A stretch of 64,000 nt of DNA, from positions 1-64,000 of the forward strand of contig CAJQRC010000010.1 of NCBI GenBank assembly GCA_905480645.1, read 5' to 3'. Position 1 is the first letter of the stretch, and the number at the start of each line of letters is the position of its first letter. Below, piece after piece: positions 24,335 through 33,693 of the stretch. This stretch comes from an uncultured Tateyamaria sp. Lineage in GTDB: Bacteria > Pseudomonadota > Alphaproteobacteria > Rhodobacterales > Rhodobacteraceae. The translations under genes and the position numbers were made by a program. The notes under the pieces were generated by a model. It worked only from the letters and a program-made list of their open reading frames with translations, ran no database searches and was not told where the DNA came from.

Positions 24335-24828
24335 TCGTGACTTGCCCCGAGACTAAATAGCCCAGATGAACTCAATGTTATTAACTCACCAACCCCTTGA
24401 ATTGTCAGCAAACCAAAACCAACTGGAACGGAGGCTTCAGCAATCCATACTGGTAGGTTTAGAAGCGAACCAGTTGTACGCCCTCGTATAAAGCTGTCAT
24501 AGAAAATCTCGTAACCCCATACAGTAACAATAGCGGAAAATAATATGACTACAGCCAGAGCTATTGCTACGCATATTTTTTGAAAAGTGTTTGGCAAAAG
24601 AGATGTAACTGCATTCACTGTTATGTGGCGCCTTGCCGTCAGTAAATGTGCCATCGCTAACAAGCATCCCCAGATAAGGCATAGTTGACTAAGTTCTGCT
24701 GCCCATATTGTAGGTTTGATAAAAAAGTATCGCGCAATAACTTCATAGGTCAGCATTGCTCCTGTGGCGGCCATCAAAAATGACCCTAAAATGCAGGCAT
24801 AACGCGAAATATAAGTTATGAGCTTCAT
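24331..24828 (-). CDS. dctQ: TRAP transporter small permease (DctQ family)
   Basis: A 165-residue membrane protein with four predicted helices. The conserved TRAP small-subunit patterns are present: YEVIARYFFIKPTIWAAELSQ near the first helices and AHLLTARRHITVNAV in the cytoplasmic loop. It lies 66 bases downstream of dctP, separated by a hairpin, and overlaps dctM by four bases. Confidence 0.9.
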   Translation of the reverse strand: MKLITYISRYACILGSFLMAATGAMLTYEVIARYFFIKPTIWAAELSQLCLIWGCLLAMAHLLTARRHITVNAVTSLLPNTFQKICVAIALAVVILFSAIVTVWGYEIFYDSFIRGRTTGSLLNLPVWIAEASVPVGFGLLTIQGVGELITLSSSGLFSLGASHE

Positions 24829-24839
24829 ATTTTATGATA

Positions 24840-24863
24840 ACGGGCAACAATTAAGTCGCCCGT
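24840..24863 (-). terminator. Intercistronic hairpin between dctP and dctQ
   Basis: ACGGGC (24840-24845) and GCCCGT (24858-24863) form a GC-rich stem with a further near-match inside. There is no U-run after it on the minus strand, so it is more likely a partial attenuator or a 3'-end stabiliser that keeps dctP mRNA in excess over the permease genes. Confidence 0.55.
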
Positions 24864-24894
24864 CATTAGTTTTTTGATCATATCTAAACAACTT

Positions 24895-25878
24895 TTAATT
24901 AGCGCTGAGCGAGTCAAGAATTCGTTTACCCGTATCGCCTGTAGCTTTTAAGTATCCGTCAATCACTGGCTGTGAAACGGCTTGCCAAGCGGCCAGTTCT
25001 TCATCGTTAAGCTCTACTATTGTCATACCGTTTTCCTTGGCAGCAGCATAAGCGTCGGCCTCAATCTGGGTCACCCGGTCCCTGACATCATCCTGTGCAA
25101 TTTTTGCTGCTGCACTGATGTGCCCTTGCGTTTCAACATCAAGACTATCCCACCATTCACTGTTAACTACTACAACAAATTCAATGTCTGCATGGTTAGT
25201 TACTGTAATGGTATCCATGACTTCCCAAAGCTTTCGGGATTTAACGCCGGATACGCCAGTCATTCCCACATCCACAGTTCCTCGTTGATAGGCAAGGTAC
25301 TGTTCTGAGCCTGATATTAGGGTAGGGGCACCACCTGCTGCTGTGACAAAGTCACCCAGCGTTTTGCCGAAAACGCGAGCTTTTTTCCCCTTCATGTCCT
25401 CTGGTGTTCGGATTGGACCACCTTGAGATAAGAGGATAGCACCACCGTATGCTTGCCAGTACAAAACCTGACCACCCGTTTTGGCAATTTCACTTTCTAA
25501 AATTTCACGTACAGTGGACCCTTCGGCGACAGCCGCGCGCACTTTGTCTTCAGTGTTAAACAGGAAGGGCATGTAGAATACATCTACCACTGGCGCGTCG
25601 CCAACATAGCGGGTTAGTGAAGCTACGCCGGCCTCGATTGCGCCGGAACCTACTGCAGCAGGGACTTCTTTATCCTTGTAGAGAGTCGCGCTATCATAGA
25701 TCTCAACGTCGATAGTGCCGTTAGTGCGTTCTTCTACCTCTTTTTCAAAAAGTGTTAAATTTTCACCAAGGTGACTTGTAAGTGGTAGTTGCAATGAAAT
25801 TCGCATCTTCTCTTGCGCAACGGTTGCTGTTCCTAGGAACGATAGAGCAAGAGTGGCAATTAATGTCTCTCTAAACAT
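24895..25878 (-). CDS. dctP: TRAP transporter substrate-binding protein (DctP family)
   Basis: A 327-residue periplasmic binding protein with a signal peptide ending TATVAQ (about residue 21). DctP fold features: QLPLTSHLGENLTLFEKEVEERTNGTIDVEIY, GKKARVFGKTLGDFVTAAGGAPTLISGSEQYLAYQRGTVD and the conserved Arg-containing ligand region (RVFG). GGGAGAATT precedes the ATG. It is the first gene of the dctPQM-lyase-matB unit; a promoter should lie in the 109-base gap after the iron-type dehydrogenase gene. Substrate inferred to be a malonate-like dicarboxylate. Confidence 0.9.
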   Translation of the reverse strand: MFRETLIATLALSFLGTATVAQEKMRISLQLPLTSHLGENLTLFEKEVEERTNGTIDVEIYDSATLYKDKEVPAAVGSGAIEAGVASLTRYVGDAPVVDVFYMPFLFNTEDKVRAAVAEGSTVREILESEIAKTGGQVLYWQAYGGAILLSQGGPIRTPEDMKGKKARVFGKTLGDFVTAAGGAPTLISGSEQYLAYQRGTVDVGMTGVSGVKSRKLWEVMDTITVTNHADIEFVVVVNSEWWDSLDVETQGHISAAAKIAQDDVRDRVTQIEADAYAAAKENGMTIVELNDEELAAWQAVSQPVIDGYLKATGDTGKRILDSLSAN

Positions 25879-25987
25879 GAAATTCTCCCATAGTTGTATA
25901 AGATTAGACTAGTGGGCGGTAAAGATTAGGCAAGCCTTATTCACATTAAACCCTTAAGTCTTATTTAGCCTTATTTCAGAGTTGTGA

Positions 25988-27139
25988 TTAAAATGCGCTT
26001 TGACAAATATCAAGGTAATCAGCTGAATTTAAAGGGACTGCATTTTTTTGACTAGATGATGCTAGCCTGCCTTGATCAGCAATGGAGACGAGATCATCTT
26101 TAGTAACGGACCAATCTGCTAGACGCGGTAAACCCTGCATATCTAACCACGTAGTCAATCCGGACATTGGGCTATTTTTTTGGGTTATTGGAAAAACACT
26201 TTCGATATGTTTAATGCAGGATGACAGTTTAAGATGTATATCCGACCCAATCGGTGCGCACGTCAAATTTTTCTCTAAAATTAAAGGTAGTAGCCTTCCA
26301 CATAAAGCTCCATGAGGTGCTTTAAAACGCCCACCAATAACAGATGCCAAGCCGTGGGCTGCTCCTAAACCAGAATTTGCCAGTGCCAATCCACTTAAAT
26401 GACTTACCCATGCCAAATTATTCATAGCAGTTGTATCACCATCGTCTAAAATCTTTTTAAGAGCAGGTAATCCTAAAAACCTTACTGAACTTGTTAAGGC
26501 ATCAGAAAATGGCGTGGCTGCATTAGACGTATAACTTTCTAAAATCTGGGTGACAGCGTCCATGCCTGCGTGCAGTATCACTGATCTGGGAGCGTTGCGC
26601 ATGAGATCAGGATCAATTAGGGCAACTGTTGGAAAAATCCCTCTTCCTCGCAGGCTAATTTTCGCGCCTTTATCTGGCACACCTATAACTGCATTGGCAG
26701 TCACTTCGGAGCCAGTGCCTGCTGTCGTAGGTATTGCAATATGAATGGTTTCACATTGAGTGTTCATTTGAACTGGTGATACTTTGGTAACGTCATCATA
26801 ATTGTGAAGGTTATTTGCTAAAGCAAAACAAATTACCTTTCCGACATCGATCACCGCACCGCCTCCGCACGAAATTATGGCGTTGGGACGCCTGCCTTTT
26901 ACTACGCCCATTGCGGCGTTAATTGACTCAACGGTGGGTTCACCATCGCAGCTTACTTCCATGATGCTGAACCTAGTTTTGTTCAACAGCTCCAAAATTG
27001 GTGCAGATGCCTGCCCGCTTTGCCCTCTGACAAGCAGAATACTCTCTGCCTCCATTGGTAAGAGACTGGAAAGAGTTTTACTTACTCCGACACCGAAATG
27101 TACTTGAGTTGGACAAGAGTAGGTAAATGCTTTTTTCAT
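25988..27139 (-). CDS. Iron-containing alcohol dehydrogenase family protein
   Basis: A 383-residue group III dehydrogenase. The NAD-binding GGGAVIDVGKV motif, IPTTAGTGSEVT and the metal-site pattern DAVTQ...LGAAHGLASVIGGRFKAPHGALCG with its His residues are clear. It begins only three bases after glpK stops, so it belongs to the glycerol operon. Possible roles are oxidation of glycerol or another short-chain polyol, or reduction of an aldehyde such as 3-hydroxypropanal or a maleylacetate-like ketone. The family is too broad to name a substrate. No comparable gene ends the rhizobial glp operon as I recall it. Confidence 0.8.
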   Translation of the reverse strand: MKKAFTYSCPTQVHFGVGVSKTLSSLLPMEAESILLVRGQSGQASAPILELLNKTRFSIMEVSCDGEPTVESINAAMGVVKGRRPNAIISCGGGAVIDVGKVICFALANNLHNYDDVTKVSPVQMNTQCETIHIAIPTTAGTGSEVTANAVIGVPDKGAKISLRGRGIFPTVALIDPDLMRNAPRSVILHAGMDAVTQILESYTSNAATPFSDALTSSVRFLGLPALKKILDDGDTTAMNNLAWVSHLSGLALANSGLGAAHGLASVIGGRFKAPHGALCGRLLPLILEKNLTCAPIGSDIHLKLSSCIKHIESVFPITQKNSPMSGLTTWLDMQGLPRLADWSVTKDDLVSIADQGRLASSSQKNAVPLNSADYLDICQSAF

Positions 27140-27142
27140 TGG

Positions 27143-28630
27143 TTAGTATCTGAGGGTTGAAGTAACAGCGCGTTGCCAGTCGGCGTATTTTCTTGCTCGA
27201 GTCGTTTCGTCCATGTTTGGTAGGAATTGGTGTTCCACGTCCCATTGATTTGAGAATGCTTCTTGATCTGGCATAAGGCCCACCTCCATACCTGCTAGCC
27301 ATGCGACGCCTAGTGCAGTTGTTTCAAGTACTTTTGGGCGATCTACGGGAGAGCCTAAAATGTCCGATAAAAACTGCATCGCCCAGTCAGATGCACTCAT
27401 TCCACCATCAACGCGTAGAATGCTTGAGGCTTCTTTTGACACCCAATCGGCGCGCATTGCCTCCAGTAAATCGCGGGTTTGGTAACCAACGCTTTCAAGG
27501 GCTGCCTTAGCCAGTTCGTTTGGCCCAGAGTTTCGAGTTAATCCAAAGATTGCCCCCCGACATTCCGGGTTCCAATATGGAGCACCTAGGCCAGTAAAGG
27601 CTGGTACTAAAACGATAGACTGGGTGTCGTCTGCCGCTTCAGCTAATGGTTGCGTCTCGGACGCATTTCGAATGATTTTCAACCCGTCGCGCAACCATTG
27701 TACCACTGCACCTGCTATAAAAATTGAACCCTCAAGTGCATATGTTGGTTTACCATCAATTTGATAAGCAATTGTAGTAAGTAGGCGATTTTTAGATTTT
27801 ACAAGTGTGTCACCAGTATTTAAAAGTGCAAAACACCCCGTACCATATGTTGATTTCAACATGCCTGGTTTAAAACAGGCCTGTCCTATGGTGGCTGCTT
27901 GTTGATCACCAGCCACGCCACAAATTGGTATGGAGTTACCAAATAAATCTTCCCTGCTATTCCCAAATTTGTCAGCGCTGTCCTTTACTTTAGGCAGCAT
28001 ATCCATAGGAATTTCGAATAAATCGCAGATTGTCTGGCTCCACCTCCCTTTGCGGATATCATACAGCATGGTGCGGGCCGCGTTAGTGGCATCGGTTAGA
28101 TGTTCTTTGCCACCGGTTAGCTTCCAGATAAGAAATGTATCTACAGTTCCAAAAAGTAATTCGCCGCGCTTGGCCATGTCGCGGGCTCCGTCAACATTAT
28201 CAAGAATCCATTTGAGCTTGGTAGCTGAAAAATATGGGTCAATCAGCAAGCCAGTGCGATCGGCAAACATATCGCTGTAGCCTTCATCGCATAGATCTTT
28301 GCAATAATTAGCAGTCCGGCGATCCTGCCAGACGATAGCATTGTAGATCGGTTGGCCAGTTTTACGGTTCCAAACAAGCGTAGTCTCACGCTGGTTAGTT
28401 ATTCCAATAGAAGTAATATTAGTCGCAACAATATTTGCTCTTTCAATGGCTCCACGGCAGGTGCTTGCAGTAGTACCCCACAAATCCTGTGGATCGTGCT
28501 CGACCCAACCAGATTGGGGGTAGAATTGGGTAAATTCTTCCTGCGCGCTTGCTATGGGAACCAATGACTCATTGAAAATAATGGCTCGAGTGGATGTTGT
28601 GCCTTGGTCAATTGCCAGTACATATTTCAT
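27143..28630 (-). CDS. glpK: Glycerol kinase
   Basis: A 495-residue FGGY-family kinase. [13 protein letters not shown] at the N-terminus, [46 protein letters not shown] and [15 protein letters not shown] are textbook GlpK motifs, and the length is that of E. coli GlpK. It phosphorylates imported glycerol to glycerol 3-phosphate, the substrate of GlpD encoded at the other end of the operon. It is separated from glpV by 142 bases that contain a strong hairpin. Confidence 0.95.
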   Translation of the reverse strand: MKYVLAIDQGTTSTRAIIFNESLVPIASAQEEFTQFYPQSGWVEHDPQDLWGTTASTCRGAIERANIVATNITSIGITNQRETTLVWNRKTGQPIYNAIVWQDRRTANYCKDLCDEGYSDMFADRTGLLIDPYFSATKLKWILDNVDGARDMAKRGELLFGTVDTFLIWKLTGGKEHLTDATNAARTMLYDIRKGRWSQTICDLFEIPMDMLPKVKDSADKFGNSREDLFGNSIPICGVAGDQQAATIGQACFKPGMLKSTYGTGCFALLNTGDTLVKSKNRLLTTIAYQIDGKPTYALEGSIFIAGAVVQWLRDGLKIIRNASETQPLAEAADDTQSIVLVPAFTGLGAPYWNPECRGAIFGLTRNSGPNELAKAALESVGYQTRDLLEAMRADWVSKEASSILRVDGGMSASDWAMQFLSDILGSPVDRPKVLETTALGVAWLAGMEVGLMPDQEAFSNQWDVEHQFLPNMDETTRARKYADWQRAVTSTLRY

Positions 28631-28732
28631 ATTATTTCTCTAAAATAGCAGATGGGTTTGGTAAGTAGGTTGAGGCAAAAACCATGTAAAGGTCAACTTT
28701 AGTGTAGTTATCTATCTATGGAACTTTGGGAA

Positions 28733-28758
28733 ATATGGGGCGCGATAGCGCCCCATAT
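28733..28758 (-). terminator. Strong intercistronic hairpin between glpV and glpK
   Basis: ATATGGGGCGC (28733-28743), loop GATA, GCGCCCCATAT (28748-28758): a perfect 11-bp stem just 15 bases after the glpV stop. No U-run follows in the direction of transcription. It probably protects the glpV message or attenuates glpK. Confidence 0.7.
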
Positions 28759-28772
28759 CAAAGATTTTAGAT

Positions 28773-30494
28773 TTACTGCCAGGATTTGATCAACTCGTCA
28801 TATGCCACGGTTTTTGGATCTTCGTCCTCGTTTGCCAGTTTGGGGTAAGGAGCACCCGGCTGTGATAGCCAATATTCTGCACTCTCTTCGTCGTTGAGTA
28901 CTGGACCTAAATCACCCTGAACACCTGCGCGCTCAAGGCGAGCAAGTACTTTTTCTTGATCTGCACAAAGCGCGTCAAGTGCTTCTTGCGGGGTTTTAGA
29001 GCCTGACATTGCATCACCGATGTTCTGCCACCACAGTTGTGCCAGCTTTGGATAGTCTGGAACGTTGGTGCCTGTTGGTGACCACTGTACGCGCGCTGGT
29101 GAACGATAGAATTCTACCAAGCCACCCAAACGTGGAGCGCGTTCGGTAAAGTGCTCAGAGTCAATAGTAGACTCACGGATGAAGGTCAGACCCACATCAG
29201 ATTTTTTGAGGTCAACAGTTTTGGACACGACAAACTGTGCATATAGCCATGCGGCTTGAGCGCGATCTACTGGTGTTGACTCCATTAGTGTCCAAGATCC
29301 TGCATCTTGGTAACCAATTTTCTGACCGTCCTTCCAGTAAGCGCCGTGTGGCGAAGGTGCCATGCGCCACTTCGGTGTCCCATCAGCATTCATGACTGGC
29401 AAATCAGGTAAAACTGTTGCAGCAGTAAATGCAGTATACCAGAACATCTGTTGCGCGACATTACCTTGCGCAGGAATTGGCCCCGCTTCACCGAATGTCA
29501 TACCTGCCGCCGCTGGTGGCGAGTACTTTTCAAGCCATTCTATGGCCTTTGAAACCGCATAAACAGCTGCAGGTGAGTTCGTGGCGCCGCCACGTGTTAC
29601 ACAAGAACCAGTTGGTTGCGATTTGTCATTTACACGAATACCCCATTCATCAACAGGAAGACCGTTTGGCTCACCTGCGTCGCCCATGCCAGCCATGGAC
29701 ATCCACGCATCAGTGTAACGCCATCCTAGTGAAGGGTCCTTCTTTCCGTAGTCCATGTTGCCAAAGACTTCGCCTTCAACGTCCAGATGGCTCAAATCCC
29801 GCCCCGTAAAGAACTCAGCGATGTCTTCATATGCAGACCAGTTGACTGGAACGCCAAGATCATAACCATAGTCGGATTTAAAATCAGCTTTGTTCTTGTC
29901 ATCGTTAAACCAGTCATAGCGGAACCAGTAAAGGTTTGCGAACTGTTGTGTTGGCAGTTGGTACAGTTTACCATCTGGGCCGGTCGTAAATGACGTGCCA
30001 ATAAAGTCGGCTACATCTAGAGTTGGCAACGTAACGTCTTTGCCTTCGCCCGCCATCCAGTCTGTAAGGTTTCTCACTTGCTTATAGCGCCAGTGTGTTC
30101 CTATCAGGTCTGAGTCGTTTATGTAGGCGTCATAGATATTTTCGCCTGATTGCATTTGTGTTTGAAGCTTTTCAACGACGTCACCTTCCCCGATTAGGTC
30201 ATGTGTGACCTTAATACCGGTGATAGCTGTAAAGGCAGGTGCAAGTACCTGGCTTTCGTATTCGTGTGTTGCAATCGTTTCAGACACAACTTTGATCTCC
30301 ATGCCTTCGTAAGGCTTGGCTGCATCTACAAAAAACTGCATTTCAGCTTCTTGCTCTCCACGTGGCAAAACTGAGAGGTCACCAATTTCACTGTCTAGAA
30401 ATGCCTTGGCGGCATCCATATCAGCGAACACTGGTGTGCTCAGCATGCCAAGCGAAAGCACAATGGCTGTGCTTGACTTAAGTGGGAATGTCAT
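28773..30494 (-). CDS. glpV: Glycerol ABC transporter substrate-binding protein
   Basis: A 573-residue secreted binding protein. The ATG at 30494 is chosen because GGAGGAAAG lies right before it; this gives the signal peptide MTFPLKSSTAIVLSLGML ending in PVFA. The large size (about 570 residues) and position in glpSTPQUV match GlpV of Rhizobium leguminosarum. The extracellular-solute-binding family 1 core includes GIKVTHDLIGEGDVVEKLQ and the YQLPTQQFANLYWFRYDWF region. It delivers glycerol to GlpP/GlpQ. Downstream lies a perfect hairpin. Confidence 0.9.
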   Translation of the reverse strand: MTFPLKSSTAIVLSLGMLSTPVFADMDAAKAFLDSEIGDLSVLPRGEQEAEMQFFVDAAKPYEGMEIKVVSETIATHEYESQVLAPAFTAITGIKVTHDLIGEGDVVEKLQTQMQSGENIYDAYINDSDLIGTHWRYKQVRNLTDWMAGEGKDVTLPTLDVADFIGTSFTTGPDGKLYQLPTQQFANLYWFRYDWFNDDKNKADFKSDYGYDLGVPVNWSAYEDIAEFFTGRDLSHLDVEGEVFGNMDYGKKDPSLGWRYTDAWMSMAGMGDAGEPNGLPVDEWGIRVNDKSQPTGSCVTRGGATNSPAAVYAVSKAIEWLEKYSPPAAAGMTFGEAGPIPAQGNVAQQMFWYTAFTAATVLPDLPVMNADGTPKWRMAPSPHGAYWKDGQKIGYQDAGSWTLMESTPVDRAQAAWLYAQFVVSKTVDLKKSDVGLTFIRESTIDSEHFTERAPRLGGLVEFYRSPARVQWSPTGTNVPDYPKLAQLWWQNIGDAMSGSKTPQEALDALCADQEKVLARLERAGVQGDLGPVLNDEESAEYWLSQPGAPYPKLANEDEDPKTVAYDELIKSWQ

Positions 30495-30573
30495 TCTTTC
30501 CTCCAAATTCGGAAATTACTTATAAAATTATGCATCTTAAAGGTGTTGGCCCTTAGGATACGCAAACCGCCTC

Positions 30574-30846
30574 TTACACCCAACGGAACACCGCAAAAGC
30601 GTAGACAAGGCAGACGAATAGCGCGAACGGTTGGTTCGCGCCGACCACTCCCAGCCATACCAAATTTATAAAGGCAGAGCCGAGAAGTGTGATGAAGAGA
30701 CGATCGCCGCGCGTCGTCTCAATCTGTAAAACACCCTTGCGAGGTGTTTCGGGAAATTTGATTGCAAGCAACGTAAAAATAGTCAGCGTGGTTGCTATGA
30801 CTATAAAAAACACCGCGGTAGGCCATGTCCAAGCCATCCATGCCAT
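30574..30846 (-). CDS. glpU: DUF2160 small membrane protein of the glycerol transporter
   Basis: A 90-residue membrane protein starting MAWMAWTWPTAVFF, with GGGGAGGC before this ATG; the longer upstream start is rejected. Three hydrophobic segments are visible (PTAVFFIVIATTLTIFTLLA, LFITLLGSAFINLVWLGVV, FALFVCLVYAFAVFRWV). DUF2160 proteins are constant members of this glycerol ABC operon, called GlpU in Rhizobium. Its exact role is unknown, probably an accessory membrane subunit. Confidence 0.88.
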   Translation of the reverse strand: MAWMAWTWPTAVFFIVIATTLTIFTLLAIKFPETPRKGVLQIETTRGDRLFITLLGSAFINLVWLGVVGANQPFALFVCLVYAFAVFRWV

Positions 30847-30871
30847 ATAAAAGCCTCCCCTTTTAAAGTTG

Positions 30872-31732
30872 TTAAACACGCCCCAAAGCAAAGCCTTTGG
30901 CAATATAATTACGTACGAAGTAGATAACCAAAGCGCCTGGAACGATTGTCAGTACGCCTGCTGCTGCTAGAACACCCCAGTCAATTCCTGCGGCGCCTTG
31001 TGTGCGGGTCATAATAGCTGAAATAGGCTTGGCATCGACTGTCGTTAACGTTCTACTAAGCAGTAGTTCAACCCATGAAAACATGAAACAAAAGAATGCT
31101 GCAACGCCGATGCCTGAAGCTATTAAAGGCGTAAATATTTTTATGAAAAATCGGCCAAAGCTATACCCATCGATATAGGCTGTCTCGTCGATTTCTTTTG
31201 GAACGCCTCTCATAAAACCTTCTAAAATCCACACTGCTAAAGGTACATTGAAAAGACAATGAGCTAACGCTACGGCTATGTGTGTGTCGAATAGGCCTAC
31301 AGACGAATACAATTGAAAAAATGGCAGCGCAAAGACCGCTGGTGGAGCCATCCTGTTGGTCAGCAGCCAGAAGAATAAATGATTGTCTCCCAAAAAGCGA
31401 TAACGGCTGAACGCATAGGCTGCTGGAAGTGCTACCGCCAGACTAATAAATGTATTCATGACTACATAGATTATCGAGTTAATATACCCCGTGTACCATG
31501 CTGGATCCGTTAAAATAGTCGCATAATTGGCAAAAGTCAGGTTACGTGGCCACAAAGTAAATTCGTTTAAAACCTCTGTATTAGTTTTGAGGCTCATATT
31601 CAGTAGCCAATAAATAGGTAGCATCAAAAAGAGTAAATAAAGTGTCATGACTATAAGAGAACCTCTAGTTCTCTTACGTTGCTTCGGTTCACTGTTCATT
31701 GGTAAAGCAGGATTAGCAGTTGTATCAATCAT
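30872..31732 (-). CDS. glpQ: Glycerol ABC transporter permease
   Basis: A 286-residue MalG-type permease with six helices. The EAA loop is PKEIDETAYIDGYSFGRFFIKIFTPL, and the first helix follows a basic N-terminus (KQRKRTRGSLIVMTLYLLFL). It pairs with GlpP to form the channel. It starts three bases after glpP ends and is followed by glpU after 25 bases. Confidence 0.9.
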   Translation of the reverse strand: MIDTTANPALPMNSEPKQRKRTRGSLIVMTLYLLFLMLPIYWLLNMSLKTNTEVLNEFTLWPRNLTFANYATILTDPAWYTGYINSIIYVVMNTFISLAVALPAAYAFSRYRFLGDNHLFFWLLTNRMAPPAVFALPFFQLYSSVGLFDTHIAVALAHCLFNVPLAVWILEGFMRGVPKEIDETAYIDGYSFGRFFIKIFTPLIASGIGVAAFFCFMFSWVELLLSRTLTTVDAKPISAIMTRTQGAAGIDWGVLAAAGVLTIVPGALVIYFVRNYIAKGFALGRV

Positions 31733-31735
31733 GGA

Positions 31736-32605
31736 TTACCCGCCTCTCTTTTCAATGTTAATCATCACGGTATAAAAAACCCATGAAATAAGTAGGATGA
31801 CTAAGTAGTACATAATCGAAAAAGATGCGGCGGGCCCGAGGTCAAATTGCCCTAAGGCCATTTTAACTAAGTCGATTGATAGTAGTGTTGTCGAGTTGCC
31901 GGGGCCACCACCTGTAATAACAAATGGCTCTGTATAGATCATAAAACTATCCATAAAGCGCAGTAGTATTGCTATCATCAAAACACCAGACATTTTAGGT
32001 AGTTCAATGTAACGAAAGATTGCCCAACGGCTGGCTTGATCGATCTTGGCTGCTTGATAATAAGCGTCCGGAATGGATTTGAGGCCAGCGAACGCCAAAA
32101 GTGCCACCAATGAAGTCCAGTGCCATACGTCCATAATTATAATTGTCGCCCAAGCCGCAAATATATTTTGAGTGTAGTTGTAGGGAATTCCTAGAGCATC
32201 CAAAGAATAGCCCAATAACCCAATGTCTACGCGGCCAAAAATTTGCCAGATCGTACCTACAACATTCCATGGAATTAGTAGTGGCAGAGACATCATAACC
32301 AGACAAAAACTGGACCAGAGGCCGCTTTTAGGCATATTAAGCGCAATAAAGATGCCTAATGGTATTTGTATTATCAAAATAATTGTTGAAAACATTAATT
32401 GGCGTGCCAGTGCATCCCACATTCGGTCTGACTGCAACATTTCCTCGAACCACTCGAGACCAACCCAAAAAAATTCGTTTTGGCCGAATGTATCTTGAAC
32501 TGAATAATTAACGACTGTCATCAGTGGGATTACAGCTGAAAATGCCACTAAAATTAAAACTGGCAGGACCAGAAACCACGCTTTTTGATTTACAGTTTTA
32601 TCCAT
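31736..32605 (-). CDS. glpP: Glycerol ABC transporter permease
   Basis: A 289-residue MalF-type permease with six predicted helices. The EAA loop is IPDAYYQAAKIDQASRWAIFRYIELPKM. Start and stop codons overlap by one base with glpT (TAATG arrangement), showing translational coupling. It forms the inner-membrane channel with GlpQ. Confidence 0.9.
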   Translation of the reverse strand: MDKTVNQKAWFLVLPVLILVAFSAVIPLMTVVNYSVQDTFGQNEFFWVGLEWFEEMLQSDRMWDALARQLMFSTIILIIQIPLGIFIALNMPKSGLWSSFCLVMMSLPLLIPWNVVGTIWQIFGRVDIGLLGYSLDALGIPYNYTQNIFAAWATIIIMDVWHWTSLVALLAFAGLKSIPDAYYQAAKIDQASRWAIFRYIELPKMSGVLMIAILLRFMDSFMIYTEPFVITGGGPGNSTTLLSIDLVKMALGQFDLGPAASFSIMYYLVILLISWVFYTVMINIEKRGG

Positions 32606-33681
32606 TAGGCTGGCACTCCACAGTTTAGCCAGTCATTGACGTAAACATTAATGCAGTCTTTATCGAATGTGACATGACTCATTTCTGTCGAGATAGGCTG
32701 ATCTTCATGAGCCAGTATGTTTATCTCGTTTCCAAACAGCTCCGCACGGATAATCTTGTGGCGCCCCACATCCTCGACGCGACGAATCTTGACAGGTAAT
32801 CCCTTTCCCTCGGTAAGGGTAATAGCTTCAGGCCGCACACCAATTTCGACCTTGCCGCCGAGATTGTCGTATGCTTGGCTAAGGGGCACTTTAAGGCCAT
32901 GTACGATTGCCGTATTTCCGGCAACTTGGGCAGTTATTACATTCATGCCGGGTGACCCGATGAAATAACCGACAAAGGTATGCTGTGGCCTGTCATATAA
33001 CTCATTGGGGGTACCAATCTGTACTACGCGGCCATCATACATCACAACAACTTTATCTGCGAAAGTTAGCGCTTCTGTCTGATCATGAGTCACATAAATC
33101 ATAGTGTGGCCAAACTCATGGTGTAAAGATTTCAGTTGTGTGCGAAGTTCCCATTTCATATGTGGATCAATCACGGTCAGTGGCTCATCGAACAATAACG
33201 CGTTGACGTCTTCTCTTACCATACCGCGACCAAGACTTATCTTTTGTTTTGCATCAGCAGTTAGACCACGAGCACGTTTATCAAGTTCAGATTCCATTCC
33301 TATCATTGCACCAATTTGCTGTACTCGCTGCATAATATATTTTGGATCTGCACCTCGGTTTTTCAGTGGAAATTCTAAGTTAGCTCGAACTGTCATGGTA
33401 TCATAGACCACAGGAAACTGGAAAACTTGGGCAATGTTTCGGTCCGCTGTCGTCGACTGTGTTACATCCTTATCATCAAATAATATACGTCCCTGACTGG
33501 GATGTAGAAGGCCTGAAATAATGTTGAGTAGCGTTGATTTTCCACAACCTGAAGCACCTAGTAGCGCATAAGCCTCACCATCAGCCCAAACATGATCCAT
33601 TTCTTTAAGTGCGAAGTCAATATCGCTCTTGGGATTAGAGAAGTAGGAATGAGCGAGGTTATCCAAGGTGATTTTAGCCAT
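32605..33681 (-). CDS. glpT: Glycerol ABC transporter ATP-binding protein
   Basis: A 358-residue ABC ATPase of the MalK/UgpC type. Walker A GASGCGKST, Walker B LLFDEPLTVIDPH, the switch His in YVTHDQ and a C-terminal TOBE-like domain (about 240-358) are present. The signature region reads LTADAKQKISLGRGMV instead of LSGGQ, a marked departure. The partner GlpS has a normal LSGGQQQRCALARAL, so the heterodimer would have one degenerate and one standard ATP site. Named by order in the operon. Confidence 0.88.
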   Translation of the reverse strand: MAKITLDNLAHSYFSNPKSDIDFALKEMDHVWADGEAYALLGASGCGKSTLLNIISGLLHPSQGRILFDDKDVTQSTTADRNIAQVFQFPVVYDTMTVRANLEFPLKNRGADPKYIMQRVQQIGAMIGMESELDKRARGLTADAKQKISLGRGMVREDVNALLFDEPLTVIDPHMKWELRTQLKSLHHEFGHTMIYVTHDQTEALTFADKVVVMYDGRVVQIGTPNELYDRPQHTFVGYFIGSPGMNVITAQVAGNTAIVHGLKVPLSQAYDNLGGKVEIGVRPEAITLTEGKGLPVKIRRVEDVGRHKIIRAELFGNEINILAHEDQPISTEMSHVTFDKDCINVYVNDWLNCGVPA

Positions 33682-33693
33682 TGCTTTGCTCCA

